A stretch of DNA of 64,000 nt from Chaetoceros tenuissimus (taxonomy: Eukaryota > Bacillariophyta > Thalassiosirophyceae > Chaetocerotales > Chaetocerotaceae): contig BLLK01000047.1 of NCBI GenBank assembly GCA_021927905.1, forward strand, positions 186,001-250,000. The letters run 5' to 3'. A program made the position numbers and the translations under genes. The notes beneath the pieces were generated by a model. That model was given only the letters and a program-made list of their open reading frames with translations. It did no database searches and was not told where the DNA came from. How positions within the stretch are numbered: position 1 is the first letter of the stretch; each line of letters starts with the position of its first letter. Below, one piece after another: positions 1 to 9,380 of the stretch.

Positions 1-1105
1 TAATATTTCTCACTCATTCCTCGTAGATAAGAGCAATGAGTACGATGTACAAGCACACACGAGCAAATTAAGCACATCCTTTTACGAAGAATGGAACAGT
101 GCCTTCCCTCCATCTTCTATTTTGCATAGTTACGATGAGAGTGACCCACAAACTGCTATTCAAGCTATAAGTGAATCTTTTGTATTTTGTACCAAGCACC
201 TTCCAACAGACTTGGTTTCAAAACTGCTTTCTTTTCCTTATGATCCGAGTGCCCCAAGCTACCTCGTTATCCGTAATTTACCGATCGAGTCACTCAATAA
301 TGTTCCTCCTACACCATTCAGAAACCACCTTTTTGAAAATGAACCCAATCATAAGGAACTTGTACCGATAGCATTGACTTGGATATTGGGTATCAGTAGA
401 CTCTTGGGCCATCTCACTTGTCCTCCTTCCTTTAATAAGGCAATCAAAGAGCGTTTGATTAGATCAGTCACACAGTTTCCACACGAACATGGAATTTTAC
501 CAATGCATCGTGACTATGCAAGAAAAGTCCAAGCAGGAGGAATTGAACCGGAGTTTCTCATCTTATTTGGTATTCGAAGTGATGAAGAAAGTTCTGTAGC
601 TACTGTCATTACTGATAATGAAGAATTGATCCAACTTTTAGATCAGGATGATATTGAAATTCTTCAAAAGTTCAAGATTCAAATGAGCATGACTCGTAAA
701 CCCGGTGCTGCAGAGAATGACGGAGAAGTGGAAAATTTTCCAATTGGAAACTCATTTTATGCCATTGATCCTATTGAAAAGGGTATGGTTACTCTCTATG
801 GGCTTCCAAATGGTGTACCTACAAGTCCAGATGGAGGTGAAGCTGCTGTCGCTGCATATAAGCGAGTAGAAGCAATTGCTTTTGAGCATGGCGACAGGGT
901 GGTATTGGGACCAGGAGACATGTTGATTCTTAACAATGCAAGAGCGGTGCATGGCAGAACTTCATACGATTCCAACATTCCAATTGGAGATAAGAGCAGA
1001 TGGATGATTAAGTCATACGTGACAAATGCAATGTGGAAAGGGACTGGTACAGATGGGAGTGGTGGAAGAGTTGAATATCCATCTTTATCAATTTTTAGAA
1101 AGTAG
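1..1105 (+). CDS. Fe(II)/2-oxoglutarate dioxygenase, TauD/clavaminate synthase-like (5' partial)
   Basis: The frame is open from the window edge (first full codon at 2) to the TAG at 1103-1105, so the start lies upstream. The first in-frame ATG inside the window is well inside conserved sequence and is not the start. A His-Arg-Asp at 506-514 fits the HxD iron-binding pair. A distal His codon at 950-952, in the context RAVHGRTSY, fits the second iron ligand and the following Arg that binds 2-oxoglutarate. The RAVHGR context resembles asparagine- and arginine-hydroxylase relatives (AsnO/VioC type) within the TauD/TfdA superfamily. Such enzymes hydroxylate or desaturate small substrates using iron, O2 and 2-oxoglutarate; the substrate cannot be read here. 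It converges with the SET gene, with about 120 bp between the stops. Confidence 0.75.
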   Translation, partial: NISHSFLVDKSNEYDVQAHTSKLSTSFYEEWNSAFPPSSILHSYDESDPQTAIQAISESFVFCTKHLPTDLVSKLLSFPYDPSAPSYLVIRNLPIESLNNVPPTPFRNHLFENEPNHKELVPIALTWILGISRLLGHLTCPPSFNKAIKERLIRSVTQFPHEHGILPMHRDYARKVQAGGIEPEFLILFGIRSDEESSVATVITDNEELIQLLDQDDIEILQKFKIQMSMTRKPGAAENDGEVENFPIGNSFYAIDPIEKGMVTLYGLPNGVPTSPDGGEAAVAAYKRVEAIAFEHGDRVVLGPGDMLILNNARAVHGRTSYDSNIPIGDKSRWMIKSYVTNAMWKGTGTDGSGGRVEYPSLSIFRK

Positions 1106-1226
1106 AGAAAAGATGAATATACGAAGAAATGTTTTTCTCGGGATCTTTTTTTTGCCTCGCCTAAAATCTCAGAGCTTATATATGTATCTTGGAAGCATAT
1201 CCACAAGTAAACGATAATATTTTCGT

Positions 1227-2198
1227 TCAAAAGTCAAATATCTTGATATCTTCTTTTCGATGTGGAATACCCCATTGTATAAGACTCCACAATGCATTTG
1301 AAGTACTCATTTCCCTTCCTATTTCAGTATAGCATAAAAACAACTCTTGACCCTTTGCAATTGGTCTGTTTGCGTAAATTTCAATATGATCTTGACCATA
1401 CGACATGGAAAGATTTGGATCAAGAGAATGATTGATCATGTCATGAAATGGAATAACTCCAGTAAGATTATCACCAAGTTCCCCTGCTCGCGATCCCAAA
1501 AGTGAATACATGCTCGATGTTTCCACATCATCTTTCAATGGTAGAACTTGCTTTTGCTCTTCAAATCTACCTAGCCGAATAGATAATGCTGCTTTCAAGT
1601 GCAAATCAGAAAAATAGTTTGCCTGCTTCTGAAGTTCCTTTGCAGTCAAGTCGATAACTTCTTCATCGTAAACTTTGGCATTTTTCTTGAATAAAGAATA
1701 TGTCGGATCATCTCTATTCCATTGATCAATCCATTCTTTCCATGGATGGTTTTCCTTAATGGCTTCAAGAGCATAGAGTGTCAATTCTGGTTGCCATAAA
1801 TCGTCTTCCTCCAAATGATAAAACTCCGGCTGTACTCTTGTCTTTCGCGCAACTTTTCTCCATAATCTATGAATCCATGCAAACTTTTTCTCGTCCATTC
1901 CAAATCCATATTTCTGTTTGCTTTTGGATATCTCTTTTGCCAACTGCGGAAAACAAGATGCACAATTTTCTTGATGAAACACGAGTGCATTTGGAATGAA
2001 ACAGATTCTCTCATCTGGTTGCAAATCATCCATTGCGAAGACTCCTCGACCCGCAACACTTTGGTCTGTCGTTACAACTTTGACTGATGGATTGATAGGT
2101 AGAAAATTCTCACACCACGAGTGAAGTTTCATGTCTTGTGGCTGTAACACAAGAGGAATAGTTGGAGAAACACTCTGAATTGTACTGGAAAGAATCAT
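1227..2198 (-). CDS. SET-domain protein, Rubisco LSMT/SETD-type lysine methyltransferase
   Basis: 323 aa on one exon, ATG at 2196-2198. Core SET motifs are in order: AGRGVFA at about 49-55 (AdoMet loop), FHDMINHSLDPN at 251-262 with the diagnostic NH at 256-257, and KGQELFLCYTEIG at 282-294 with the catalytic-site Tyr. A helical insert lies between them, as in the Rubisco large-subunit methyltransferase/SETD3/SETD6 group, which methylates non-histone proteins. The C-terminal substrate-binding domain of that family is very short here: the protein ends about 30 residues after the Tyr motif. No clear targeting peptide is visible. The target protein is unknown; plastid or cytosolic proteins are the usual substrates in this group. 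Confidence 0.8.
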   Translation of the reverse strand: MILSSTIQSVSPTIPLVLQPQDMKLHSWCENFLPINPSVKVVTTDQSVAGRGVFAMDDLQPDERICFIPNALVFHQENCASCFPQLAKEISKSKQKYGFGMDEKKFAWIHRLWRKVARKTRVQPEFYHLEEDDLWQPELTLYALEAIKENHPWKEWIDQWNRDDPTYSLFKKNAKVYDEEVIDLTAKELQKQANYFSDLHLKAALSIRLGRFEEQKQVLPLKDDVETSSMYSLLGSRAGELGDNLTGVIPFHDMINHSLDPNLSMSYGQDHIEIYANRPIAKGQELFLCYTEIGREMSTSNALWSLIQWGIPHRKEDIKIFDF

Positions 2199-2652
2199 TT
2201 TTTAGAAAGTATGTTGACAGATATGAACTAGTTTATATGTGTCGCCTCGACAGTGCTCTTGGAAGAAAGCAGCTACGTCATCCTTCATGGAATGATGCTT
2301 ACGTCCACACAAAAAGTTCTTCGATGGAATTCTCCGGTTCTAAAAATTTAGAAACATGAGAAGAAATGGCCTAGGCTATACTCGTAAAATAACCTCCACA
2401 TTTTCACTTGAAAGACAAAATAAAAAACAAATGTTATTATACTTACACTTTTGTAGTGCCATGATTGCATATGTCATATGTAGTTCTTAGAATTTAAAAT
2501 AAATAGAAATGAACAAATATGAATGATTTCGATTATTATAATTAGAGAGGATTGGTATCAGTTCATAACAGTGGAATTACGAAATCAATAATGTAATTCT
2601 CAAGTTGGAATCAATGCGCTACGCGACAAGCGCTATATAGAAGTTCAGCACT
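2199..2652. other. Intergenic, no gene seen
   Basis: Upstream of the SET gene and downstream of the next minus-strand gene. AT-rich and with no coding signal; it probably holds the SET promoter and the 3' UTR of the secreted protein. Confidence 0.5.
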
Positions 2653-3630
2653 CTAGTCCTGCTGAATTCTTGGAACCTTACAAATGCACTTTCCTTTTCC
2701 AGCCTTCTTTGGTGCTTTACTTCCCTTTGGAGCCTTTGTTGCTTTTAGCTTTCTCTTTCCATCTACTACGTCTCCGTGCTTCAAATGGTGAAGATCAAAA
2801 GTTCTCGATGGCTTGCCATCAGCTTCAGCCGTATCATCGGAGCCAGTGAGAGATAGGAATAAGTCCTCATCAAAATCTTTGTTGGAGTAGCAGAGACCTG
2901 ATACACAAACAAAATTCTCATCATCCTCACAATCAACTTCGCATGTTCCTCCGATTTCAGGGCAAGTGTAAGGAGAAATAGGGACATCATCGGGGTCAGT
3001 AATAGTGAAGGTCCTTTCCCGAGTTGACTTTGGGAAACACTGTTGTAAAAGACATGTTTCTTGAGTATAGTATGCAACGAAAAAAAAGTAGAACCCAGGA
3101 TCGTATCCTTCCTCATTCTCAATCTCAAGAGCAACAAGAGTAGAGTAATCTTCTGGGCAAGCATCATCGTCTTGAATACATTTCTTTTCATTTCTAACCA
3201 TCAGACCACCATATGGTGTCTCACAATAAACATGATCACGTAGTGAAATTTCCTTGGAGCCTCCTGGGCAAAGATCTTCTTCTCCAAAGTGTAGGATTGC
3301 TTCGTCATAATCTTTCTTCCTGACGGTATAAGTGACACTATCATACGCTAAATCTTCCACCCATTTCGGTTCAACACTGTCGTAACATTCCAAAAGTTTC
3401 TGTGTTTCTGCACTAAGTTCAAGAGTTCTTGCCTTTTTCTTGATAATATTTTCCAAGTCGTTCAACTTTTGTTGATACAATGCACGATGATCTCTAAGAT
3501 TCTTCTGTATAGAAGAAGAAGAGTTGTTTGCCTTGGAAGCCATATCCTTCTCCTCTACGACAGCCTGAACTGCATTGATAGAAGCAAGGAATGGAAGTAC
3601 AAGTAGTTTGGAAGCAGTAAGAAGTTTCAT
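2653..3630 (-). CDS. Secreted Cys-rich protein with basic KAPKGSKAPK tail (paralogue A)
   Basis: 325 aa from the ATG at 3628-3630. The frame is open 61 codons further up, but the paralogue at 27024 begins with the same signal peptide (MKLLTASKLLVLPFLASINA here), which fixes the start. After the signal come a charged helical stretch, then about 12 Cys residues including the block CPEIGGTCEVDC...CVSGLCYSNKD, an acidic linker, and a C-terminal basic tail KRKLKATKAPKGSKAPKKAG ending in a CIC motif. I know of no assigned domain. It is secreted by prediction. The Lys/Ser/Ala/Pro tail recalls the lysine-rich segments of diatom silica- or wall-associated proteins, but that role is inference. The upstream region is shared with the divergent CEP19 gene. 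Confidence 0.75.
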   Translation of the reverse strand: MKLLTASKLLVLPFLASINAVQAVVEEKDMASKANNSSSSIQKNLRDHRALYQQKLNDLENIIKKKARTLELSAETQKLLECYDSVEPKWVEDLAYDSVTYTVRKKDYDEAILHFGEEDLCPGGSKEISLRDHVYCETPYGGLMVRNEKKCIQDDDACPEDYSTLVALEIENEEGYDPGFYFFFVAYYTQETCLLQQCFPKSTRERTFTITDPDDVPISPYTCPEIGGTCEVDCEDDENFVCVSGLCYSNKDFDEDLFLSLTGSDDTAEADGKPSRTFDLHHLKHGDVVDGKRKLKATKAPKGSKAPKKAGKGKCICKVPRIQQD

Positions 3631-4169
3631 GTTGGTTTTTGTAAGAAGATTGAGAGATTGTACGAGTGTGGGTTTTTCAATTATGGAAAAGAGATTATCG
3701 CCACTTTCCCTTGGGTACTCGACATTTTTGAGGGGCAATAGTGGAACAGCGGACTGAGACACGACTGAGTAGGAGAAATTGAAAATAAAAAGGTCGGTTC
3801 CTGACTTCCTCACTATTGGAGTGTTGCAAAAAATGTCGGCCGCAACCCTCAGTCATCCCAATTAGAAAGACTAACTCATATTACATTTCAATGACGTCTG
3901 TTAAAAAATAATGAAATAATGAGTGTACACTTGCGCCTTTTTAGTGATCCATTGCATAACATATATTACTGTAAATTAGTTATTATTGAGAATTGCCAAG
4001 CAAATATGAAGTGAATTTTCAAACCCTTTGCATTTAAAATAATTGAACATTTTGTATAGATGAAATTTGAATTTTGAAATTCTATTTGAATTTTCAAAGT
4101 CAGATGATGCCAAGTGGACTTTTAAAAAACAGATAAACATAAACACAATAAAAAACTTATTCTTTAGCT
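3631..4169. other. Divergent promoter region
   Basis: About 540 bp between the start of the minus-strand secreted gene and the plus-strand CEP19 gene. Strongly AT-rich. No gene seen. Confidence 0.45.
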
Positions 4170-4592
4170 ATGGTTTTTAACGTAACTCGTATTGGTCTTT
4201 CTGTCGAACCTGCAGCATTCATTGTTGAGTTCAAAAGAAACAATTTAGTCGAGACAGCGTTGTTCCATAAACGAATCAATGTGCACAATCTTACGCCAGA
4301 AGACTCTCCAGAGACACTGAGTCAACAAATTCTACAAGCATTCCCCGACTTGCTTCGTGGTGTACAAATGACCACCATGAAGACTCTATTTCAAGTACTA
4401 CTTGAAAAACTAAACGAATCTGCAGAGTCTGATGATGGGGATTTGAATCAAGCTTCGGATGATCAACTTATACTAGCAAAGGCAAAAATGAATGTCGATT
4501 TTGAGAGTAATCGATTGACTCCAAATGATCCAGACTACGTATTTGATAAGAGACAAGACTTTGAACCAATGTCGGACAGTTCTTGGGATTGA
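4170..4592 (+). CDS. CEP19: CEP19-like centrosomal/basal-body protein
   Basis: 140 aa, single exon, ATG at 4170. The N-terminal half has the IGLSVEPAAFIVEFKR strand pattern of CEP19. The C-terminus carries the family signature: an L..A..KMN..FE..R helix, then DPDYVFDKRQDFEP and a terminal SSWD, close to the PNFVYD...F...WD ending of animal CEP19. Length is near that of the animal protein (about 165 aa). In animals CEP19 sits at the mother centriole/basal body, binds FOP/CEP350 and recruits RABL2 for entry of intraflagellar transport trains. Vegetative diatoms have no flagella, so a retained copy points to flagellated male gametes (a centric diatom) or a re-used role at the microtubule centre. 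Confidence 0.75.
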   Translation: MVFNVTRIGLSVEPAAFIVEFKRNNLVETALFHKRINVHNLTPEDSPETLSQQILQAFPDLLRGVQMTTMKTLFQVLLEKLNESAESDDGDLNQASDDQLILAKAKMNVDFESNRLTPNDPDYVFDKRQDFEPMSDSSWD

Positions 4593-4700
4593 ACAATTGC
4601 GAAATGTCTGTAGATACCAAAAGACTAAATGGTAGAATTTATTTTTTATAGCGCTACATAGATTAGTCAGATTTATTAAATAATATAACAATCACAGTCT

Positions 4701-5561
4701 CTAAGACCGACTATTTCTTCTCTTTTCAAAGAACGCAGCCAACCATAATGTGCCTTTCCCCGCCAGGCTACCAGCAATACCACTAGCATCAAACACCAAT
4801 AAATTAGGAACAACTTTGCGATTCACTTGCATAATACCACTAGCATAAATCTTGACATCATTCCCATCTTGATGCAATCCAACATAAACATTTAAAGATT
4901 CAAACGGTTTCTTGACAGTCGACCCACTTTGTTTCGAAGGATCCAATCTCACCATTACTGTATAATCCCCATGACCAATTTCATCTATAGAAATAGTTTG
5001 TGAATATTTCATAATACCCGTCTGACTAGTAATCACCCGTTGACTTTTCAAAGTCAATTCCTGTTGATAATATGATTCATGATGCAATCCCTTGTGTCGT
5101 ACATGAAAATCACAATCTAAAACTTGATCTTTATTCCATTCTTGTTGCAGTGATCCAGTGAGATATGCTTTCAAGACATCTTGAGTGGTACAGTCTACTG
5201 CAATCTGTTCCGATTCAGCCAGGACCCAATCTCCTCCGAGTTTGGTAGATGATACATATCCTTTTCGTCCATCTTTGCCTTGAAACCATTTGAAACAGGA
5301 TGGGTTTCTACAATTGTCAAATGCGTGTTTGATGGTTTTGGAAGATTGATATCTTTGAAATTTAAAGGATTCTGCTTTATTGTGTATGAGAGGTTGTTGA
5401 ATTACGCTGTTGTCAAAGTGATTACGATGGCTTGCAATGGCTATTTCATTTGATTTGAGTTTGTTGGAAAGACAGAGTGTGCAATTGTTGAGACATAACA
5501 AAAGGAAGACGAGAGATGACCAGGTAGCTGCAGATGAACGACAAGGATGATAGCAATTCAT
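4701..5561 (-). CDS. START/SRPBCC-fold lipid-binding-like protein with N-terminal signal sequence
   Basis: 286 aa, ATG at 5559-5561. Residues 14-31 are hydrophobic (signal peptide or anchor). From about residue 110 the sequence follows a START/SRPBCC pattern: GGDWVLAESEQIAVDC, then a helix with VLKAYLTGSLQQEWNKDQ, alternating strands, and a final long amphipathic helix (VFDASGIAGSLAGKGTLWLAAFF). START-like folds bind lipids or other hydrophobic ligands in a deep cavity. The final helix, rich in Gly/Ala, fits the lid helix. The ligand is unknown. The gene converges with CEP19 and diverges from the SDR gene; its destination (secretory route or plastid) is not decided by the sequence. Confidence 0.55.
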   Translation of the reverse strand: MNCYHPCRSSAATWSSLVFLLLCLNNCTLCLSNKLKSNEIAIASHRNHFDNSVIQQPLIHNKAESFKFQRYQSSKTIKHAFDNCRNPSCFKWFQGKDGRKGYVSSTKLGGDWVLAESEQIAVDCTTQDVLKAYLTGSLQQEWNKDQVLDCDFHVRHKGLHHESYYQQELTLKSQRVITSQTGIMKYSQTISIDEIGHGDYTVMVRLDPSKQSGSTVKKPFESLNVYVGLHQDGNDVKIYASGIMQVNRKVVPNLLVFDASGIAGSLAGKGTLWLAAFFEKRRNSRS

Positions 5562-5867
5562 TTTATTGATGTGAAAAGAAATGGAGGTGCGATTTTTGTT
5601 ATTGTGTATTGGCTTCTCGTTCTACTTTTCATAAGTATTTCATCTCGTCGATACCTTTTTTGGCTTCTTGTTGCATGTTGCTCGTTGTTTGTTGACCGTT
5701 TGATCCAATGACGATAACACCCGCAAGAAAAATGAGCGTTGGGTTCTAAATTAGCTCAATGATATTTTCTCGTACGTACTTGGAAAGAAAGAATGAGAAC
5801 ACCGGAAAGAACCATATCTTTTTCGTTTTCAGATAGTGTTCTCATGTTCTATTCCATAGATATCAAG
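5562..5867. other. Divergent promoter region
   Basis: About 300 bp between the START-like gene (minus) and the SDR gene (plus). No gene seen. An in-frame upstream ATG at 5793 would add 25 residues to the SDR but would bury its signal sequence, so I treat it as leader. Confidence 0.4.
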
Positions 5868-6761
5868 ATGAAGCTTGTACCAACTATACTCCTACTACTA
5901 TTCCTAATATCAAACATTTACACAGTATTCAGTTTATCCACAGAAATGAGAATTGCAATCGTAACAGGAGCCAATAAAGGCATTGGAAAAGCAATTGCAA
6001 AATCACTTGCATCAAGTGGTACATTCACTCAAGTAATTTGTGCATGTCGGGATGAAACAAGAGGACTATCCGCCGGTCAGGATATTCAACAAACAAGTGA
6101 TAATGGCTGTGATGTAATTTATCTACCATTGACTATAGGAGATATTTCTTCTCATGAAAATTTCTATAACGAAATCTTGGAGAGATTTGGAAAATGTGAC
6201 GTATTGGTGAATAATGCAGGAATGGCTTTTAAAAATGCCGATCCGACTCCATTCAAACAACAGTGTAAACCGACCCTCGATGTGAATTTTAGAGGTACAG
6301 CATCGTTTACGGATTTGATGATGCCGCTTTTGAGAAAAGGGAATGATGCTCGTCTTGTCAATGTAGCGAGTATGTCTGGATATTTGTCTCAATTGCGATC
6401 CAAAGAATTGCAAGAGAGATTTTCAAATGAAAATGTTTCCAAAGAAGAGATTCATGCTCTTGTCGATAAGTTTGAAAAGGATGTTTTGCAGGGTACTCAT
6501 GTTGAGAATGGATGGGGGAATTCAAATTATGGTATTTCGAAACTTGCATTGATTGCCATGACAAAGGTTTGGGCGAGAGAAGAAAGGGATAATGGTATTG
6601 CAGTCAACTGTTGTTGTCCGGGATATTGTGATACAGATATGACAAGTCATAAAGGGCCAAGGAGTCCAGAAGAAGGGGCAAAAAATGCAGTGATTCCTTG
6701 TCTCATGAAAGATCCACCATCGGGACAATTCTTTTCCAATTTTGAAGTGGCAGAATGGTGA
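5868..6761 (+). CDS. Short-chain dehydrogenase/reductase, carbonyl reductase (CBR1)-like, with signal peptide
   Basis: 297 aa from the ATG at 5868. Residues 1-22 are a strong hydrophobic leader ending in YTVFS. The Rossmann motif TGANKGIG follows at 33-40, then a VNNAG motif, the LDVNFRG Asn segment, catalytic Ser in NVASMSGYL and YGISK with catalytic Tyr/Lys. The insertion before the Tyr (SKELQERFSNENVSKEEI...) is typical of the carbonyl reductase 1 group, NADPH-dependent reductases of quinones and aldehydes. The family is usually cytosolic; the leader with Phe near the cleavage point suggests entry to the secretory route or plastid in a diatom. Confidence 0.8.
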   Translation: MKLVPTILLLLFLISNIYTVFSLSTEMRIAIVTGANKGIGKAIAKSLASSGTFTQVICACRDETRGLSAGQDIQQTSDNGCDVIYLPLTIGDISSHENFYNEILERFGKCDVLVNNAGMAFKNADPTPFKQQCKPTLDVNFRGTASFTDLMMPLLRKGNDARLVNVASMSGYLSQLRSKELQERFSNENVSKEEIHALVDKFEKDVLQGTHVENGWGNSNYGISKLALIAMTKVWAREERDNGIAVNCCCPGYCDTDMTSHKGPRSPEEGAKNAVIPCLMKDPPSGQFFSNFEVAEW

Positions 6762-7213
6762 ATGGTGATATAGTTTGAATTATACTGTTGTGCAGCGATA
6801 TATTATTTAAATTTTATATTTATTATCTTTGAATGTGTTTTCAGTTTGATATTTTCATGTTTCGCACAAAATTTAGAGTGTTTACTCATCGAAATATTTT
6901 TCAAAAAGGCATGTCACTTCTTCTATTTGAATAGACTTTACAAACTTTTTGGCTTGATGCTCATTCATAAACTATTTTGGAGCATTACAAAGATCGTATT
7001 CATGTGTTGCTATGGAATTCGAGTGCAAGAAATAGTTGAAACCACATTTTCAACATGATTGTGTGTTAGTACGACTTTTGCAACATGGATGAGGGGGTTC
7101 GCAACACAGATGTCAAGACGTCAGACCGACATATCTTTTGCAGCACAGATAGCTTAGCAGGAACTCATACACATTGAAGATATCGACGAAGCAAACATTC
7201 ATTTTATTCAAAT
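6762..7213. other. Intergenic, no gene seen
   Basis: About 450 bp between the SDR and aminotransferase genes, both plus strand. An open frame at 6846-7058 has no recognisable features and is judged spurious. Confidence 0.45.
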
Positions 7214-8740
7214 ATGTCGATTAGTTCTATTGTTCTTTTACTACTATATTTACCTACAGTAGTGACTTCATTTAGCATGGACACACAAACTGGTCAAATG
7301 TATTTCTGGAACAATGCAGGAGCTTCACCGTCTCCACAGGTGGTATTAGATGTCATGAACAATCATTTACAACTTGAAACATTAGAAGGAGGATATAGAG
7401 CAGAATCTCTAGCTAGAAAAGATGTGGAGAATGTTTATCATTCAGTTGCTAAATTGGTGAATGCCCCATCGTTTGAAGATATTGCACTTGTAGAATCAGC
7501 AACTGTCGCTTGGAATAGAGCCTTTTATTCCATGGCAAATTATATACTGGACGAAAGCATTAAAGAAGCAAAGCATAGAGAGGCTAATGGAGATTTTAAT
7601 GAACCTTTGACACGAATCATTTTGATATCCGAAGCGGAATATGCTGCAAATGTTGTTGCAATTTGCAAATACTGCGCCGATCAAAACTTCAGAACTGGTG
7701 ATTTAGTACAATGGAGGTTATTCGTTTTACCTTCAAAGATAATCACTCAAGAAAAAGATGAAGGTAGCATAAATGCTGGTATAGTAGATGTGGATGTCTT
7801 GGAGCGGCTGCTTTCAATGGAAGAATCATCAGAAACGTTAGAAGTCTTGCGGAATCATTGTATCAAAGAAATATCTTTGAACTCCTTCAGTGCTCAAGAA
7901 GACAAGTCTTTCAGAGTAAAAGATGTAGCAATGGTTTGTGTGACACATATACCCACAAATTCTGGAATTATAAATCCAGTAAATACCATTGGTAACACTA
8001 TTTCGAAATTCAATGAGAAACGAAACTTGAGTCCCCCAATTCTCTTCTTAGTCGACGCATGTCAATCAGTTGGACAAATGAAGGTTGATGTGCAAGCTAT
8101 GCATGCTCACGCTTTAAGCGCTACGGGTAGAAAATATCTCAGAGGTCCTCGTGGAACAGGTTTCCTCTATATATCAAGTTGTATATCTGAGAGACTGACG
8201 CCAAATGAGGTCGATCATTGTGCTGCTCCTATTGTAAAAATGAATAAAACTGAGAACAACTACAATCTCAATATAGCATATAAAAGCAAAGCAAAGCGAT
8301 TCGAATATTGGGAAAAAAGTATCAGTTCCAAGCTAGGCCTTGGAGCTGCTATTGAATTTTCGATAAATGATATAGGTATTTCTAATGCCGAGAAGAAGAT
8401 AACAGCACTAGGCTCATTGCTGAGAAAAGAACTACGAAATGTTCATGGAGTTTCAATCTACCATGATGTCGAAAATTATAGTCCTCTTTGTGCAATTGTG
8501 TGCTTCAGTTTGAATGGGTTCCACCCAGAGGAGATTTTGGATTACATGGTGAAGGAAGCATCTCATTGCGGTAGATTTGAACTTAGCATTGTTCCAAAAA
8601 CTTCGACTCCATTTGATTCCATGAACACAGAAACCGAGAATCTGATACGAGCGTCTTTGAGTTATTTCAATGAGGAACAAGAAATAAGAGAATTCGTCTC
8701 GAAACTAAAAGCAATGATAAAGCAACTGTCACATTCGTGA
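7214..8740 (+). CDS. Class V aminotransferase-fold PLP enzyme (cysteine desulfurase/isopenicillin epimerase-like)
   Basis: 508 aa, ATG at 7214. A leader (1-19, ending VVTSFS) precedes the enzyme. Fold-type I class V marks: YFWNNAGASPSPQVV (substrate loop), the VDACQSVGQ segment with PLP-binding Asp281 and Gln284, and SATGRKYLRGPRGTGFLY with Lys307 as the Schiff-base lysine. GRKYLRGPRGTGF is characteristic of desulfurase/C-S lyase-like members. It is about 80-100 residues longer than bacterial relatives because of inserts near 120-220. The reaction could be desulfuration, C-S lysis or epimerisation; the sequence does not decide. The leader with Phe at the likely cleavage site suggests plastid targeting. 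Confidence 0.75.
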   Translation: MSISSIVLLLLYLPTVVTSFSMDTQTGQMYFWNNAGASPSPQVVLDVMNNHLQLETLEGGYRAESLARKDVENVYHSVAKLVNAPSFEDIALVESATVAWNRAFYSMANYILDESIKEAKHREANGDFNEPLTRIILISEAEYAANVVAICKYCADQNFRTGDLVQWRLFVLPSKIITQEKDEGSINAGIVDVDVLERLLSMEESSETLEVLRNHCIKEISLNSFSAQEDKSFRVKDVAMVCVTHIPTNSGIINPVNTIGNTISKFNEKRNLSPPILFLVDACQSVGQMKVDVQAMHAHALSATGRKYLRGPRGTGFLYISSCISERLTPNEVDHCAAPIVKMNKTENNYNLNIAYKSKAKRFEYWEKSISSKLGLGAAIEFSINDIGISNAEKKITALGSLLRKELRNVHGVSIYHDVENYSPLCAIVCFSLNGFHPEEILDYMVKEASHCGRFELSIVPKTSTPFDSMNTETENLIRASLSYFNEEQEIREFVSKLKAMIKQLSHS

Positions 8741-9380
8741 TATTCGAAACTTCAATAATTTTCTAAATAAATTGATTTACGTACAATGAAGTTTTTTTTG
8801 GAAAAAAGTAAACAAGGGACCTTTTTTTTTCTTTTATCTTTATTTGAATTTATTTTTGCAGTTAGGTCAATGAGATAGATCAAGCAGATAGATCTTCCTT
8901 TGAAAATGAGGATCATTTTTCGCTCATTTTTTATCTCCTATTAGGGTGTCTTCTATCCATTATAATTATATTATTAAATACCACCGACACTCAAGTCTGC
9001 CTCTTTCGTTAATTATATTGCATATATATATGAATTCGTTTAGTGATAGCATAATTTATGTGTTTTATTAATTATTAAAAAGGATGTATCTAAGTATGGT
9101 GCAACCAAGCTGTTATTGAATTTATTATTCTCAATTATCCATTATCTATTATTATCAAAGTGCGAATTCCAAAAACATAGAGAAAAGAAAGGGAAAAGGA
9201 AGGATCGTTCATACACATGTGTACAGAACGATCCTCATGGTACCTTTCACGAGAACGCTAAAAAAACGACGAAAAACATATTACATGTTACATGTTCTAG
9301 TCTAATACATAAAGAATAGGTACTCTCACAGTAGCAATTCATTCTAATCTAATATTTCAAAGCCCTCTAACCCTTCTACA
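8741..9380. other. Intergenic, AT-rich, with one palindrome
   Basis: 640 bp upstream of the RGP1-like gene. It contains long T runs near 8790-8830 and the hairpin listed separately at 9201-9235. No gene is supported. Confidence 0.45.
9201..9235. promoter_or_regulatory. Near-perfect palindrome upstream of the RGP1-like gene
   Basis: Outer arms AGGATCGTTC (9201-9210) and GAACGATCCT (9226-9235) are exact reverse complements. The centre TACACATGTGTA (9212-9223) is itself a perfect palindrome, so almost the whole 35 bp can fold back. It lies about 145 bp before the start codon, so it could be a protein-binding site or a structured 5' UTR element. Function is unknown. Confidence 0.45.

Noticed and set aside
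3631-3813. 61-residue N-terminal extension of secreted paralogue A
   Set aside because: It would bury the signal peptide; the paralogue at 27024 starts at the equivalent Met.
6846-7058. Possible 70-aa protein downstream of the SDR gene
   Set aside because: Hydrophobic/Cys-rich reading of AT-rich sequence with no recognisable feature; within the likely 3' UTR or intergenic DNA.
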